A stretch of DNA of 64,000 nt from Pisaster brevispinus (GCA_023634235.1 JAMKCF010000013.1:1364001-1428000), one strand, 5' to 3'. Shown: positions 1 through 12,089, counted from the stretch's first letter. Made by a program: numbers and translations. The notes: a model not told the origin generated them from the letters alone.

Positions 1-130
1 CCTTTACTATGCAATGTAATTGGTAGGATTTTCATGCAAACATCGAGGAGGAGCCAAGGGTTGCCATCTCCTCTGTGAGTTGTTCCTCAAGTTCTTAACA
101 TGGCTGGAGAATTCCTGTTTTCTCTTCAGG
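1..130 (-). mobile_element. Edge of the same BEL/Pao fragment on the unit A side
   Basis: Minus-strand MKILPITLH and the upstream ILKRKQEFSS residues match the 41411-41600 copy, so the insertion lay 3' of CLCC1 before the duplication, or the duplication carried it. The rest lies left of the window. Confidence 0.65.
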
Positions 131-3100
131 ATCCGTTGTTCCTCCTGACCAGCCATGGAATTATGGAAACAAAAGGAATGATGCAGCAGAAATACAAGAT
201 GGCAACAGCTTGATAGCTCATCAAATCATATCATATCAAAAGTGTCTTCCTACAAGTTGTCATTTTAAAACTTCGGAAACATACTTGGATGCTAGAGGAA
301 AAGCAATGAACAGTATAACTTTTCCTTTTATTTTGGTTCTTCAAAACAAGCTTAGTGCATTCAGTAAAACAACATACTACCTCAAAATTAGATCATGTTT
401 TTGATAAGTATGTAAACCTTCATGTACGGGCATTAGATGATATAGAAGAAAGCAGAAGGTTTTTGTATGATACGTGTTAATTACACCCAAAAACACAGTT
501 ACCTTCTTCCATAGTTTTACCATCCCATGTATTTTGAGTTAAAGTACTTACTTGTATTCTCGCAGTTCTAAACTAAAAAAATTTCCATGCAACTAGGTAC
601 AATCTTATACCACTGGCTTTGTACATCATGAAGTATTTACAGAATGACCCAACCACGTTGCATTTGAACCCTCGCTACCTTAAGTAATTTCATCCAAGTA
701 CTCGAGGCTCTTTCTCAGTCTATCAAAATCCAATATGGTAACTCAACACCCACAACAGTTGCACTCTGGTTACAACCTAGTATGCCTGACCCAGTGTAAA
801 GCATAATCAGTTTACCAGTGCAGTCCTCAGTCCGTATGGACTCTGAAGAATTGAGGATAGTCAGGGTCCAATGCAAACTTTAAATTTCCTCAGCATTATC
901 TAGAAGAGGTGTCTGGGTGTCTGTCGAACAACCACTTTTCGAATTTAGACAATCTACTTTATCTGTCGATGACAAAAAAAACCCTTCTCCCTTTAACAAT
1001 AACTTCATCATTCTGATGAATGGCAGATCATCTTCAGTCAAAATGATATGGAACTCATATTTAAAGAGAGAAAATGCAATACATCCTGGGCTCGATTTCA
1101 TAAAGCACTAAGTTTTATCTTAAGATGAGTTGTCAATGTCACTATAGTAATTTGTATGGTGACGTCGCACTTGCTTAGCAATTGAGATTGATACACAGTT
1201 AAGATCAATCTTAGCTCTTTGTGAAATCAGCCCCTGATCTGATATTTTATCGATTTACATTTTCAACAAACAAAATATTTACAAAATATTAATAAAAGAA
1301 ACCGAAACAAAACATTCTGGGCGATCATTTTTCACACTTAATATTTTGGATTAAGAATCTGCTGCGTCACCTTTAACTTGAGTGATAGTTTTTTCACAAA
1401 ATGTACAGTTTTTAGAATAAAATGAAGAGCATGCCAGATAAATTACAAACTAAAAGTTTTATATCTACAAATTTTACCTAAAATAAACTCTGTACAAGAT
1501 CAAATTTCTCAAACAATTCAATCTCTGCTTTTTTCCCTTCTTTAAGTGATACATTTTTGATAAACTTTTGATGGAAAAAAAATATATATATCTTCAGAAA
1601 AACTTGATATTTCTGTAATATACTTGGCTTGAAGATCCTGATTTATCTTCACAAAAATCTCTTCAAAAATGCCGACCATTGCCACCTTCAATTAAATGTT
1701 TCAAGATTGGAACTAAATAAAAGAATTGTAATGTTATCACTTTATGTACAATCTCATGCTAACAATTGCTTAATGCACATTCTGCTTCGGTCTATTTCAA
1801 ATAAAATTTTAATTAAAATATATTTCGTTATATATCTCTTCTTTGATTAGTTATTATATCAAGTAATAAACGACAAGGGAAACTGGGTACATTTTGTTAA
1901 CATTTGGGTTTGAACAAAGAAAACTTGATTGGAGCGGGACTTGAACCAACGACCTCCGGATTAGCGTACCTGCGCTCTACCAACTGAGCTATTCAGCCCT
2001 ATGTTGGCGGTCTCCCTATTAGTCAATATCTTTATTCGGGGGTGCCAGTCAGAAGCCATACAACCGTGAGCTGCCGTGTAGCCAGGGATCACACCCAAGT
2101 TTACAATACAACCTGGGAAGCGGCAGCCAGGGGATCACCTTAAGGGGTTGCGGCAGCTAAAGGTTGGATGGCTTCTGACTGGCACCCCCGAACAAAGATA
2201 TTGATTAATAGGGAGACTGCCAACACAGGGCTGGATAGCTCAGTTGGTAGAGCACCGGTACGTTAATCCGGAGGTCGTTGGTTCAAGTCTCGCTCCAGTC
2301 AAGTTTTCTTTGTTCAAACCCAAATAGTTATTAAGCTGTACAATGAATCAGTCACCCCAGAGCTGAGTATTGAGAGAGTTGCGACAATTTGCGATTAGAA
2401 GTAATTTACAGTCCAAAAACTGCATGTACACACACAGGGTGCCAGACTAGACCTGCACATTGGTTGTACTACATTTCAACCCAAAATGGCGTCCAGTTAC
2501 CCACGCAAACGGGTCCCTCTATGTTGCAACTCTCCAAATACGACCTTTGATTCAGCCCTGCTCCTAAATGCAATGACCAATCCAAATAGAGAACATGTAC
2601 ATGTATCCATTAAAAATAGAAGAAAGTTTTCATGACTGGGATTGATAATAGGTACAGAATGCATGTTTTTAGTCACTTCTGTACTAAAAAAAACCCACAC
2701 AACAAATTTGTGTTGAAAGTTCTCATGCCAAATCATGATTAAACTTACTGGAACAAAGCACCTGTTTACTTGCATTTGAACAGGGTTAGCTTCATGCCCA
2801 ATTAAGATTTAATGTACGTCCTTGATCCGCTTTAAGATGCCTTTTGAATCCTCTAAAGGGTCCGAAACCCACAAGGGTCCAACTACATGTTTTTGTCTCA
2901 CTAAACCTGTTTAAATTATTTTAATTGGGTTCTGATTAGCAGGGATAAGATTGGATGAATGTAAACATTCCTGAAAATGGCTTGTAGGTCTGGTTCCCCT
3001 TATTCTTGACCCCAAAAGTTTCTCAGATGCTTCAATTCAGGCGGTAAACAGACTATGTGCACCACCAGAAATTCAACAATTGGACACAATGTGATATATT

Positions 3101-3256
3101 TCTTTCTCCCTCTGGTGACTTGCATCTTTCAAGAAAATCTGAAGGCTCAAGGAGGTTTTGAGAAAATCTTGAAATAAAAAAAAAACTTGAGCAATCACAT
3201 GCCTGTGAGTAGGAAAAGGTCCCGATAGTTCAGAAACCCTAGAGACAAGCACCGTA
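131..3256. other. 3' flank of CLCC1-A
   Basis: Collinear with about 41600-44352. It holds the tRNA-derived foldback element at 1905-2325 and otherwise AT-rich unique-looking DNA without a gene I can support. No clear polyadenylation signal could be assigned. Confidence 0.6.
1905..2325. mobile_element. tRNA-derived foldback element (unit A)
   Basis: Two arms of roughly 190 bases in inverted orientation, each ending outward in a 73-base tRNA-like sequence (1927-1998 minus, 2229-2301 plus) and bounded by TTTGAACAAAGAAAACTTGA and its complement. The plus arm has a tRNA-like acceptor stem, a D arm (GCTCAGTTGGTAGAGC) and a GGTTCAAGTC B-box. The anticodon stem has a T-T mismatch, position 33 is not T, and the T stem is imperfect. 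I read this as a pol III-derived repeat, not a tRNA gene pair. Confidence 0.75.
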
Positions 3257-4147
3257 TTAGTCCATTGACTCAGTCTGGCACTGTTCACGAGACAAGACCT
3301 CAAACTCATCCGAGTCTTGTCCATCGTCGCTGCCAACTCGCCGACCTTCCAGGACCTCCTGAGGCTGTATGACATCAATACTTCCACTCAGAGACATTCC
3401 AAGACCTTGCAGATGAGAATCACCATCAACACTTCCTCCAGACATTGGACTAGAGTCTCCTTCGATGATGGAAACACTAGATGGGCTGTCACAGCCTTGG
3501 GGAGTTGCTAGGAAAGTTTCTGAGTCTGTTGAGGAGGAAGGGGTCAGGGTTGAGGGTGCCTTAGGTGATCTTTTTTTATAAATGACTTTTGCTTCTTCTT
3601 CTTCCTTAATACCTGGAGTTCCTCCTGCAGACACTCTTTCATCTTTCACCACATCCCCTCCAGCTAGATCTCCAGAAATTTGGGATTTATGTGCTCCACT
3701 TGCCCCTATTTGACCAGAAGCTTCTCCTCTGGCTTGTAGCGAATCCATCCTCCCAATAGTGGTTGGCTTCTTAGATGGTTTTGCTGTAGTTCCATCGAGG
3801 GAATCGACTTCAGAGATTGGGGATTCGATTGGGGATTCGACTGGCTTTCCCTGAACAACGGTGGTCCCCCGCCCCGATTTTGTAGCAGGTACTGATTTAG
3901 CATGTCTTGGTGGAGAAGCTCGTTCTTGGTTGACAGGATCTCGATGATCTCGTAGCTGGCTTTCTGTTTCATCTGAAGAGTCACTGCCGTTTGATACATC
4001 ACCCTGATAATTCACATTCCCAACACCAGCTTCTGCAATTGGCTTTCGCTGCTGACAGTGTTGGACGTCAGAGTCGCTGTTGATGCGGTTCCTCATGACA
4101 GCTGCAGGCTCCTCCAAATATTCCCTCAGTGGTAGCTGCCGAGGCAT
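3257..4147 (-). pseudogene. CLCC1: CLCC1-A exon 8 (acidic tail and stop)
   Basis: Open for 296 residues with acceptor attcttag before the first codon. Three indels relative to copy B are all whole codons: eight residues missing (PQSKGRRR region), four added (a second ESPI) and one added Ile. No frameshift or early stop. Confidence 0.83.
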
Positions 4148-5787
4148 CTAAGAATGAAACCAATGTAAGCTCATTTGTCACATTTTATCACAAGAGAGAG
4201 TGTTGAACCGATTATCAATCCCATGAAAACAGCTATTTGTATTTAAAGATACCACACACAACAATAGGAGAAATGTTTATTTGTAATAAATTAGAATTAG
4301 TTTAGTCCGGAAGATATTACCGGGTTCTTATACAGCGCTTTATCACACCCCTAGGGGCGTATCAAAGCAGCAGAGCTATGTTTTGAATTACAAGACCAAT
4401 TTTATGTAGCGCCTTCTAAGTGTGGCCATTTCAGCGGCCACTGCCAAAACACCGAAGCAAACCCCTTCTCTTTGCGAAGTGTAACCAAGTTCTTTTGCGT
4501 GCATTACACAACACACGGGACCTACGTCTTTACGTCCCATCCGAGGGACAAAGCAATAATGGTCAAGTGTCCTGCTTAATGATACAAGTGTCAAAACGAG
4601 GACTCGAACGCAAACTCTGCTGAAACACCAGAGACATCAGAGTTTGAGTCCAGTGTGCTTGACTGCTCGGCAAATACATTCGCGAACAGATAAAATAGCT
4701 TGAATTTGAATAAAAATGATGGACTCAGGAAACTAAAAGTTGAAAGTTAGATTGACATGTTAACCTGCTGAGAATGTTCTGTGTGGGACGAATTCAACTG
4801 TTTAACTCACTCACAGGGGTCATAGTTTAGAATATACACCATGAATAAATGTATTCATGATATCATACTTCATTGGCCGGGTACAAACAGGGTTCGAGGC
4901 ATTAGAATCAATGATCGAATTCACTTGTTACCAGGGAAAGCTGTGTAATCCCCAATTCCACACCTTTATTTCTTTTTTAACATGAATAGTTGATGTTGTT
5001 CTTAGCACCGAGATATAAGCAAGAATTTAGCGTGCCATTGCAAATTATTGGCAGTGGCTTAAAGACTGGGGACAGCTGAGTCATGCTGAACAAAGAGGGA
5101 TTCTGTGAAAGGTTACTCGAAAGGGAATTGTAAATCTTACTGCAAAGTACCACCATGTTTGACATCTTTACTTTGAGTTTAAGTCATACACAAAATTTCC
5201 ATTGTGGTTCCGAAAATAAATACCCTGGCTGGTACCAACAGCATCCGCGTGTATAGGTAGATTTCTTATGAAAACAGTCATCATTCCCAATGGTATCTTG
5301 TAGTTTTAGAGTTTTAACGGTAGTCATACATTGGTTTTTGTCCATGTAAGGCTAATTTATTTGCAAAATTATCAGAAAAGATACAAGAAAAGGCACATGT
5401 GAAAGTTTCAGGTGCTTACAAAGTCTACTTGTTGAGAAAACAGCAAAAAACTGTCAAGGTATTTTCACAATAACGTCAAATCCACAGTGGGTACCAACTG
5501 CATCTCTGACCGCAGAATTCGCGAAAGGACACCAACCCTCAGAAATCTGGGAAGTGATTCTACATGATATTGTTTCTGAGATTCAAATGTTTTTATTGAT
5601 TTCTAAACTGCAGCGAGGGCATTTCAGACAAGATCATTTCACAGGACACTTACTATCTTACTATCAAATCATTGGATCTGTAAAACCAGTGCTTGTCTTT
5701 ATCCATGCGGAAAAGGACAGGGGACCAGCAGTCGAAGTATGACCCTATCTTTACGACACTTCTAATTGAAAGTCTGGGGTTCTCTAC
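4148..5787. other. CLCC1-A intron 7
   Basis: Contains a SINE-like repeat (about 4310-4680). The rest is AT-rich with no gene signal. Confidence 0.6.
4310..4680. repeat. SINE-like repeat
   Basis: Starts with TACAGCGCTTTATCACACCC and contains a cgggacctac...gtcccatccgagggacaaagcaa core. Related copies lie at 28500-28745, 45410-45720, 51870-52110 and 59180-59410. Better copies end in GGGATTCGAACCCAC, a reversed tRNA B-box, so the family is probably tRNA-derived. Confidence 0.55.
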
Positions 5788-6075
5788 CTCTAATGCTTGA
5801 ACTCTTTGCAATCCCTGATTGATGGCCTTCTCTTCTTCCAGCTGAACCTCAAGCATACGAATGTGGTCCAGGAGATGGGCATCTCTCTTCTGACTGCCAC
5901 CGTGACAGTAATAAAGCATAACAATCACAAGGCCGATAGTGAGGTAAGGAAAGAGAAGGGCAGGGATCCAGGCCGAATATGGAAGTTCCTCAATATCATT
6001 GTGGAATTTTCTGATGGTAGTGCCCATGTGCTGCAAAGGCTCCAGAATCATGATGGCTACTGTGTGGGACAAAGC
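5788..6075 (-). pseudogene. CLCC1: CLCC1-A exon 7 (span 3)
   Basis: 288 bases, one codon shorter than copy B, acceptor atttgcag, donor gtagag. Span 3 and the Leu-heptad helix are kept, but the residues after EPLQHMG (TTIRKFHNDIEE) differ from the KAVGEFHKQLLKD of copy B. That is more divergence than in other exons, in a block conserved in vertebrates. Confidence 0.85.
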
Positions 6076-6178
6076 CTGCAAATGGACAAATACACTCGAT
6101 ATTAGGGTACTCCAGCAGTTCCTCACGTTATTTGTTTTTTGTTACGTAGGCCTAATGGTGGACTTTTGGGATGTTAGG

Positions 6179-6275
6179 TGGCAGCAGACTTATGAGCTAA
6201 ATCCATTGTTCTCGGTAATGAGCGCATAACCAGATCTATGTAAACAATGTAAATTACCTGGTAAGTCTGCTGCCA
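6179..6275. repeat. Short hairpin element, decayed (unit A)
   Basis: Ends TGGCAGCAGACTTA and TAAGTCTGCTGCCA in inverted orientation; the left arm has mutated inward (atgagcta) relative to the copy B hairpin. Confidence 0.6.
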
Positions 6276-7054
6276 ACAATCATTCCAAAGTCTCTGATTA
6301 TAATTGTAATTAGTGGTTGACACTTATGAACTACGACAGGTTTGCGGGTGACCAGGTTTTCGGCCCGGTACTCCTGCCGCACGAAAATGCAAAGAAATTG
6401 TTATCGGCCAGAATCACGGCCAAGTTTTCAGGCTGTAGGGAATTGGAAAGAAACCGGTGTCAGCCAGGTTTGCGGCGAGGTACTTGTGCTGCACGTAAAT
6501 GCAAAGAAATTGTTATCAGCCAGGTACGCGGCGAGATTTTTGTGCCACACATCAATGTTTTTGTTTAAAACATCCTCTTCCGATGAAGCTGTGTGCACAA
6601 AAAAATAAATGTTTGAAAAGAGAACGACAATTAAAAAAATTGTATCCCCTTTGATTGATCACCGGTACGAAAGAATGCTATACGGACATTTTCAGCCAGA
6701 TCTGCGTATGCATCTCAGTAACAGACTCATTACTCAAATTAGTGCAAACATGTAGACGGCAATACGAGGCTTAATCAGTACCATTAACCTGTTGCAATGT
6801 TATTTGGGTGAGACTACATGTATTTGGTAACCTGCAAGCACAAATAAAACACGTAAAAATGTTATGCATCTTTGTTCCACATTCCATGTGAGCGAGTGGG
6901 ATAGCGAATTATCTTCAAGCAAACGACGCGAAATACAGCACAATACACAGGGTGCATTATGGACGGTAGAACATCACACTGTTGTTGCAATATATTGACT
7001 TATCAGAATCGAGGAGTCGATCAAGTTTGCTTGAAGATTAAAGTGATTATAAAA

Positions 7055-7480
7055 GAGGGGCTCAAAGGTCAAATTAAGTTTTGTGATGCCCCCATTTTCC
7101 GATAGATGAGTCCCCATGAAAGCGTGGAAAAAATCAGTCTTTAATCTCAAGTAAAAAATGGTGTTAAATGTATTTTGGTACTCTTTTAGAGCAAAATTTG
7201 AAACATGACATCATCGGACAGCAAAGACAACTAGGTCTGTTTAGCCCAAAGAGGAAATTTTGCCCCAGCTAAATGGCCAAATGTAATGCTAATTTGGTGA
7301 ATATCATTAAAACTCAGCAACGTACTGAAAATTCTTTGTAGAGAAATGTACAGACCATATATTTGAAATGTCACGTAATTAAACATTATTTATTTAAACA
7401 AAAAATTCACTTGAATGGTCCCCAAAACGGTGGAATTTTACACCATTTACGCATGAGGTTAGAGACTTGTAAATTGCAAA
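7055..7480. repeat. Foldback-type repeat family member
   Basis: Shares tcaaattaagttttgtgatg and gaggttagagacttgtaaa landmarks with 47615-47890 and with the more complete foldback at 52470-53055. Confidence 0.5.
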
Positions 7481-7496
7481 ACCCGCTTTCGTTTCC

Positions 7497-7712
7497 CACT
7501 AAAATGTATTCACCGGGGGATTTTTTTAAACAAACCCCAGGGTTTTACTGCTTACCCCTACTCCAGAGCAGGGGTAGCTATTCCCCGGGGTAAGCCCAAT
7601 TGCGGGGTAGATCAAGGGTAAAGCGATCCAAGTGTGAAAAGGCCGGGCGTTATTCCCTATGGTTGCCCCCCCCCCCTCCGGGAATAGACTTGTGTGAAAG
7701 GGGTTTATGTTG
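7497..7712. repeat. CCCCGGGGTA repeat next to exon 6 of copy A
   Basis: Contains CCCTACTCCAGAGCAGGGGT and attccccggggtaag palindromic blocks and ends TGTGAAAGGGGTTTA. A relative lies at about 51606-51840, on the same side of exon 6 in copy B. Confidence 0.5.
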
Positions 7713-7732
7713 TTCAACTACGTTTGACCTAC

Positions 7733-7825
7733 CCTTATAGGAGACACTATTCACCAGGACATATTATAAGGTTTGCAATTGCTGGGCACATGCTGCTCTT
7801 CTGCCGACTGTTTGGACAACTCTTT
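7733..7825 (-). pseudogene. CLCC1: CLCC1-A exon 6, internally deleted, with in-frame TGA
   Basis: Splice borders are intact (acceptor ctatgtag, donor gtaggt), but only 93 bases remain. Relative to copy B a 9-base and a net 93-base deletion removed the DDPC loop and most of LVDPIYE. At the larger junction the frame reads TCC TGG TGA, a premature stop. In copy B the lost segment lies between two CACCAGGA direct repeats, so slippage or microhomology repair is a plausible cause. Confidence 0.87.
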
Positions 7826-9751
7826 CTACATAGGAGGGGAACAAAATTAACAGCACCAAGTCAAGGGCAGTGTTTATTTCAGGGGTTAATTTTGTTTATA
7901 GTACTAGTAGTAGATACAAACCAAGGCTTAGCATGGGGGCAGCATGGTCTGAGGTTAGATGCTGGGTTGAACCGAGGAGCTCAAAAGCATGGTCCAGGGG
8001 TGAGTTCCACTCTGGCAAACAATGCAAACATTTGCAACGTTGCAAAATTTGGTGAACGGTCTGGAGCTCAAGTTAGAATGTGCACAGAGGAAGGTTCCTT
8101 GCTCCATGCATAGAGAAGAGAAAGTTTCTTTATGCTCTATGGTATGTATGTGTTCGCCAATTTAAAGTACAGCAAATTTTATCCTTTGACTTGAACCTAA
8201 TCATAATGTGACCTGCTCTATCTAAATGAAGAATGTCTACAAATTAACCAAATTTAGTTATGCATACCACATTAACAAGTAACTCACTGGCTTTCCAGCA
8301 ATACCATCATTATTTTCATAGCTTATTGCAGTCCAAAGTTATCGGGCGATGAAAAAGTCATCAAGATAGGGCCACTTCAATTTTTTTAGCGACGTGTTTG
8401 ATTAGTTGAATCGTTTTTAATAACAGCTAGCTAGCTTATTCGCGCGCGACGTGAAAAACCACACAAACTCACGTGTAGAACAAATCTCGGTCATAAGTCA
8501 TGAATAATTCATTCAGAGTAACGGCGGCTCCAAACCCCCACCTCGTTCTCAGGCGTGATCGATCTCGCCACGCCATTTCCCCCAGCATGCCTCGCTTGCT
8601 CATATGCCAATTTTTTCCAGTACATCTTTACCTGGGGTTTAGTGACGAGGTATCGAACAGGCACGCTGCCCATGGTGTAGCGAGGCTCCAAAACCCCAGC
8701 CCAACCAAGGGGACCAAACAACGGCGCTACGCTCTCTGCACACGTAAACAAACCCAATGATCTCTAATCTATTATATTCATCCGCATGTGTATTTTATTC
8801 AGCATTCAGCAAGCTCCTCGTTTTAAGGAAGTGATCATCAGTCGTTACGTAAACTTTACCATGGATAGGCCCAGACCTTTTGTTGTAGGTGTTCATGCAC
8901 GTTTGCGTTTGAGATGGTTTGAGCAAGTCCCTTGCACGTGCGTGTTTTCACCTTTTCTCATTGGCCATCATTCTGTGGAATTGGTTTGGTAAATGTTGTT
9001 GAAAACGGTACGCAATGTTTTGTCGTATTATAACATTTTGAGCATGCAAAGTACGTGTTCAGTGGGGTTCCGTCTCCTGCCCGCACACTTCTCTAGATTG
9101 TCCCTTAAATTTCTCTAACGCCATGAAGCATGATTTTGAGTGTTTGCACGTCCGGTGTCGAGTTATAGAAGGTGAAGACAAAATATATGCCTTGCTATTA
9201 AAATGTATTTTGATTTGTCAAAACTTGCGTTGACCAAAGTGATGGAAATTTGAAAAGGTTAGGCCTATTGAAAAGTAAACTTGACTACAGTGGTTTTATA
9301 GTTTGACAAGGTGCTTGTGACATGTACAATGATTTCGTTGTGGCAGGGTGGATCATTTTTTCCCTTTGTACATCAGAATAATTATGTGCACACCTAATTG
9401 CTCACAATAAAAGAGTGGACAATGGGTTCATGAGTCTATTTGCCAGCTGGGTTGCTGCAGTCAGTTGCCTCAAATCCGCAGGCATAAGTTCTTTTTGTAG
9501 CATGTACATCAGGAAGTTCTGCAGCTGCACTTTGATTTACATTCACAGAAACTATAGCTCAAGACATGCAACTGGGATGGGAGGTATAGTCTTTACCCAG
9601 ACAGCTTCTGGGCAACCTAACTCATTCTTCCCAGCAGCTGTGTCTATGGAGATGGGACATCTATGTGTTCCTTGTCTGCCTGAAACCAAATATTTGCCTG
9701 GTAGTGTTAGTTGGCGCGTATTGTGTAAAGTTCCAGTGCTAAGGGAGGCCA

Positions 9752-10069
9752 GGACCAGCAGCGTAGCTAAGGGAGCCAGGGGGCACGTTCCCCCACAAGT
9801 TTCCTGTACACCCAGGTGCAACCCCCACCCCCCCCCCCAAACAAAAAAAGGGAAAAGGGAAAAAATAGGAAAATGCGTGTTTGTATAATCTAATGTAGTG
9901 AATGATCGCTACCGCGGCCACAAAAAGTCAAGACCATAAGAGGATGATGGCCGCCTGCAGCACCCACTTCAAAAATAAAAGCATGACCCCCTGGGGCCCC
10001 ACTTAAAAGCAATGCCCCCTACCCCCACCCCCACACCACCGGAAAAAGCCCTTGTTACGCCGCTGCTCC
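9752..10069. mobile_element. Non-autonomous TIR element
   Basis: Ends GGACCAGCAGCGTAGCTAAG and, inverted, GGAGCAGCGGCGTAACAAGG, around a C-rich, A-rich interior without coding potential. TIR style resembles a MITE; superfamily not assigned. Confidence 0.55.
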
Positions 10070-10712
10070 AGACCCTTCTTCGCCTTGCAAATAGTTGAAG
10101 GCTGGCATCGTTAATCGTTCGCTGCTATAAGGGGCACCATAAATGTGACATACAAACTGCTCAATGTTGAATGGGAGTAAAGTTTTGGTAGAGAGTTCTA
10201 GAATGGGAGTAAAACCTGGTGCGGTTTTCGCATCGCAAACTGATCGCCAATAAATCGGTCGATGGATGCCTGGGCAACGTCCGGCAGGGCATCGCACACA
10301 TCGGGCATGCACCGGGTCAAATTTTGGACGACCAAGACAATCCATCGGCCAATCACAGGGACATAAGGACATCGGACGAGTGCCTGACGGACACTGGCAG
10401 ATAAACGGGCCAAGAATTCGACCCCATGGCAGCGTGCGGGGCACTTTTAACCGAGACTGTGACCGCCCTATCGCGCGATCTTTCGCTGACCTCTACACGC
10501 CGGTCGATATCTAGAAATCGCACACGCCGACATCATATCTTGTTAAATAGCTGTGTGGTAAGCTTCTTAACGTCATCAACATCTCGCTTTGTGCCAGATT
10601 GAAGACTATCAGAGCGGGTGGTTTATTCCTCATCATCTTCCACATTAAAGAGAGCTCTTATGTCGTGTTTTATGCATTATCGCTTGCACCGTGTGATACA
10701 GAATTTGAATCT

Positions 10713-11045
10713 TGCTTGATCATTTCTCGCAATTCCAATTATGCCATTTTGCATGTCCTGTTCATCCACTCGGTTGCCTGATCAGCGGGAATCTGGTTGA
10801 AGCGCCGTTTTGTTCCCTTCACAGCAAAATTCCCATGACTGAATTCTGCATAAGAGTTTCATATCTGCGAGAAAAACAGGTCCCCACCAGGCATAGTTGA
10901 TGTGGTCGTAGATGATGAGCCATGTCAGCATTACTGGCTAGATGGAGGCTAGGATCCAGTTTATGTCCCTTTGAGCCCTGATGAAGTCTAGCAGAATCTC
11001 CACATCTCCATGTGATGAGACCACAGTCGGAAGTTTGGATTCCCA
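10713..11045 (-). mobile_element. Degraded coding fragment, probably element-derived
   Basis: On the minus strand, broken frames show a run like HHMEM...ILLDFIRAQRD, then DHINYAWWGPVFLADM, then FAVKGTKRRFNQIPADQATE and GIIGIARNDQ. These resemble a protein family common in repeat-rich invertebrate genomes whose name I cannot give with certainty. Several stops and shifts; not functional. Confidence 0.45.
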
Positions 11046-11159
11046 GAGTGCTTGTTGTTGAATTCTTTGACGAGCTCTTGAACATAGTTACTGCTCAACA
11101 AAATTTACAGCTGGCCAACTGCTTCGGAAAGTTCTGCTCTGTGATTGCCATCTCTCTTT

Positions 11160-11680
11160 TTTAACTGCTTAACCACACTTTGGGAAAGTTTGTCAACTTC
11201 CACATCTTTTTGTTCACCATTTTTAACAAGTCAAGATTCAAGCATAGACCATTTTGATGTGCCATAGGTAAGTTGGTGTCCTCTAAAGGCGCTATAATAG
11301 GCTTTGCCTTGAAGCATGGTCTTAGTGGTGTTGGCTGCATAAACACTTGCTCTCTGCTCTGGAGCTAGCTTTGAAACATGGCAATCCACATACATATTAA
11401 ACATGTAGCTTTGCAGCATGCAATTCATCACTGCACGATACCCCATACCCAATGTGTAGGAGACAGCTACAATGAAAAAAACATTGGGAATAAACCAGTT
11501 GTTTATTGCAAAAAATGTTCAAGAGCTTGGATCGATTTTCGACAGGACACAAATACTCAAGACTGGTGGAAGCTACGACTTTTGTGTTTTTATATGAGTC
11601 GTTGGAGGAGCATTTTGAAAGAGTTAGTTTTTGACTGAGTTGCAGAGCTGAATTTAAGTCCGGCAAGGACATTTTCAAAC
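11160..11680 (-). mobile_element. Possible transposase-like fragment
   Basis: A minus-strand segment reads SYTLGMGYRAV followed by VSKLAPEQRASVYAANTTK, with a plausible transposase-like flavour but no confirmed catalytic residue. Kept at low confidence because neighbouring frames are broken. Confidence 0.25.
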
Positions 11681-11699
11681 TAAATTTACAGTTCAGTAT

Positions 11700-12075
11700 T
11701 TTGTGGTATTTTGTGGCGGGTGTCAGATTGTGAGCCCGTTGTTGCTTTGTCTTTTTCTGGACATTTGTTGGAGTGAAGTTGCCCCGTGGTAGCTCATAGT
11801 CACTTCAGCAGAGAACCTTTTTCACCCAGGAATTGATTGGTTGCCAGAGTGTATTTGATCCTCGCTGTATCTTCTGTTGCTACAGTCCTCGCTCGTTCTT
11901 CCTGTTGACGTATTCACCCGTAAGACGTACTTATTATGTATAAGATCTGTTCTAAATGTACACTTGTTTACATTAATCATTGTACATTTGTTGAACCCAA
12001 TCGGTATTTGGAGTGGTTGATAGTTTCGTCATTAAATCACTTCGATTCTGTGTTCTTTATTTACATCAGTGTCAC
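11700..12075. other. Possible LTR-like stretch
   Basis: Ends in cattaaatcac...gtgttctttatttac, reminiscent of an LTR end with an AATAAA-like signal, next to the gag-protease remnant but in the opposite sense. No second copy was seen, so this is tentative. Confidence 0.2.
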
Positions 12076-12089
12076 CTTTCTTTGTTGCA

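Larger units (their letters stand above)
6076..7732. other. CLCC1-A intron 6
   Basis: Holds a decayed hairpin element (6179-6275), a two-unit tandem repeat of about 113-base period (aaatgcaaagaaattgttat at 6385 and 6498), a foldback-type repeat at 7055-7480, and a CCCCGGGG-rich repeat at 7497-7712 directly against exon 6. Confidence 0.55.

Noticed and set aside
1927..2301. tRNA genes
   Set aside because: Anticodon-stem mismatch, non-T at position 33 and imperfect T and acceptor stems, in an inverted repeat; better read as tRNA-derived repeats.
5653..5787. C-terminal extension of CLCC1-A exon 7 frame past the donor
   Set aside because: A good GT donor at 5787 with the matching donor in copy B, and phase 0 joining to exon 8, make this intron sequence.
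8440..8760. GC-richer block with overlapping open frames on both strands, as a possible exon or promoter
   Set aside because: No recognisable protein, no convincing splice context, and no partner in copy B; left as unassigned intron sequence.
9415..9888. 157-codon plus-strand open frame
   Set aside because: Its second half is the C-rich TIR element at 9752-10069 and the first half has no recognisable motif.
10055..10514. Overlapping 60-129 codon open frames on both strands
   Set aside because: Low-complexity GC-rich sequence open in several frames at once with no family resemblance.
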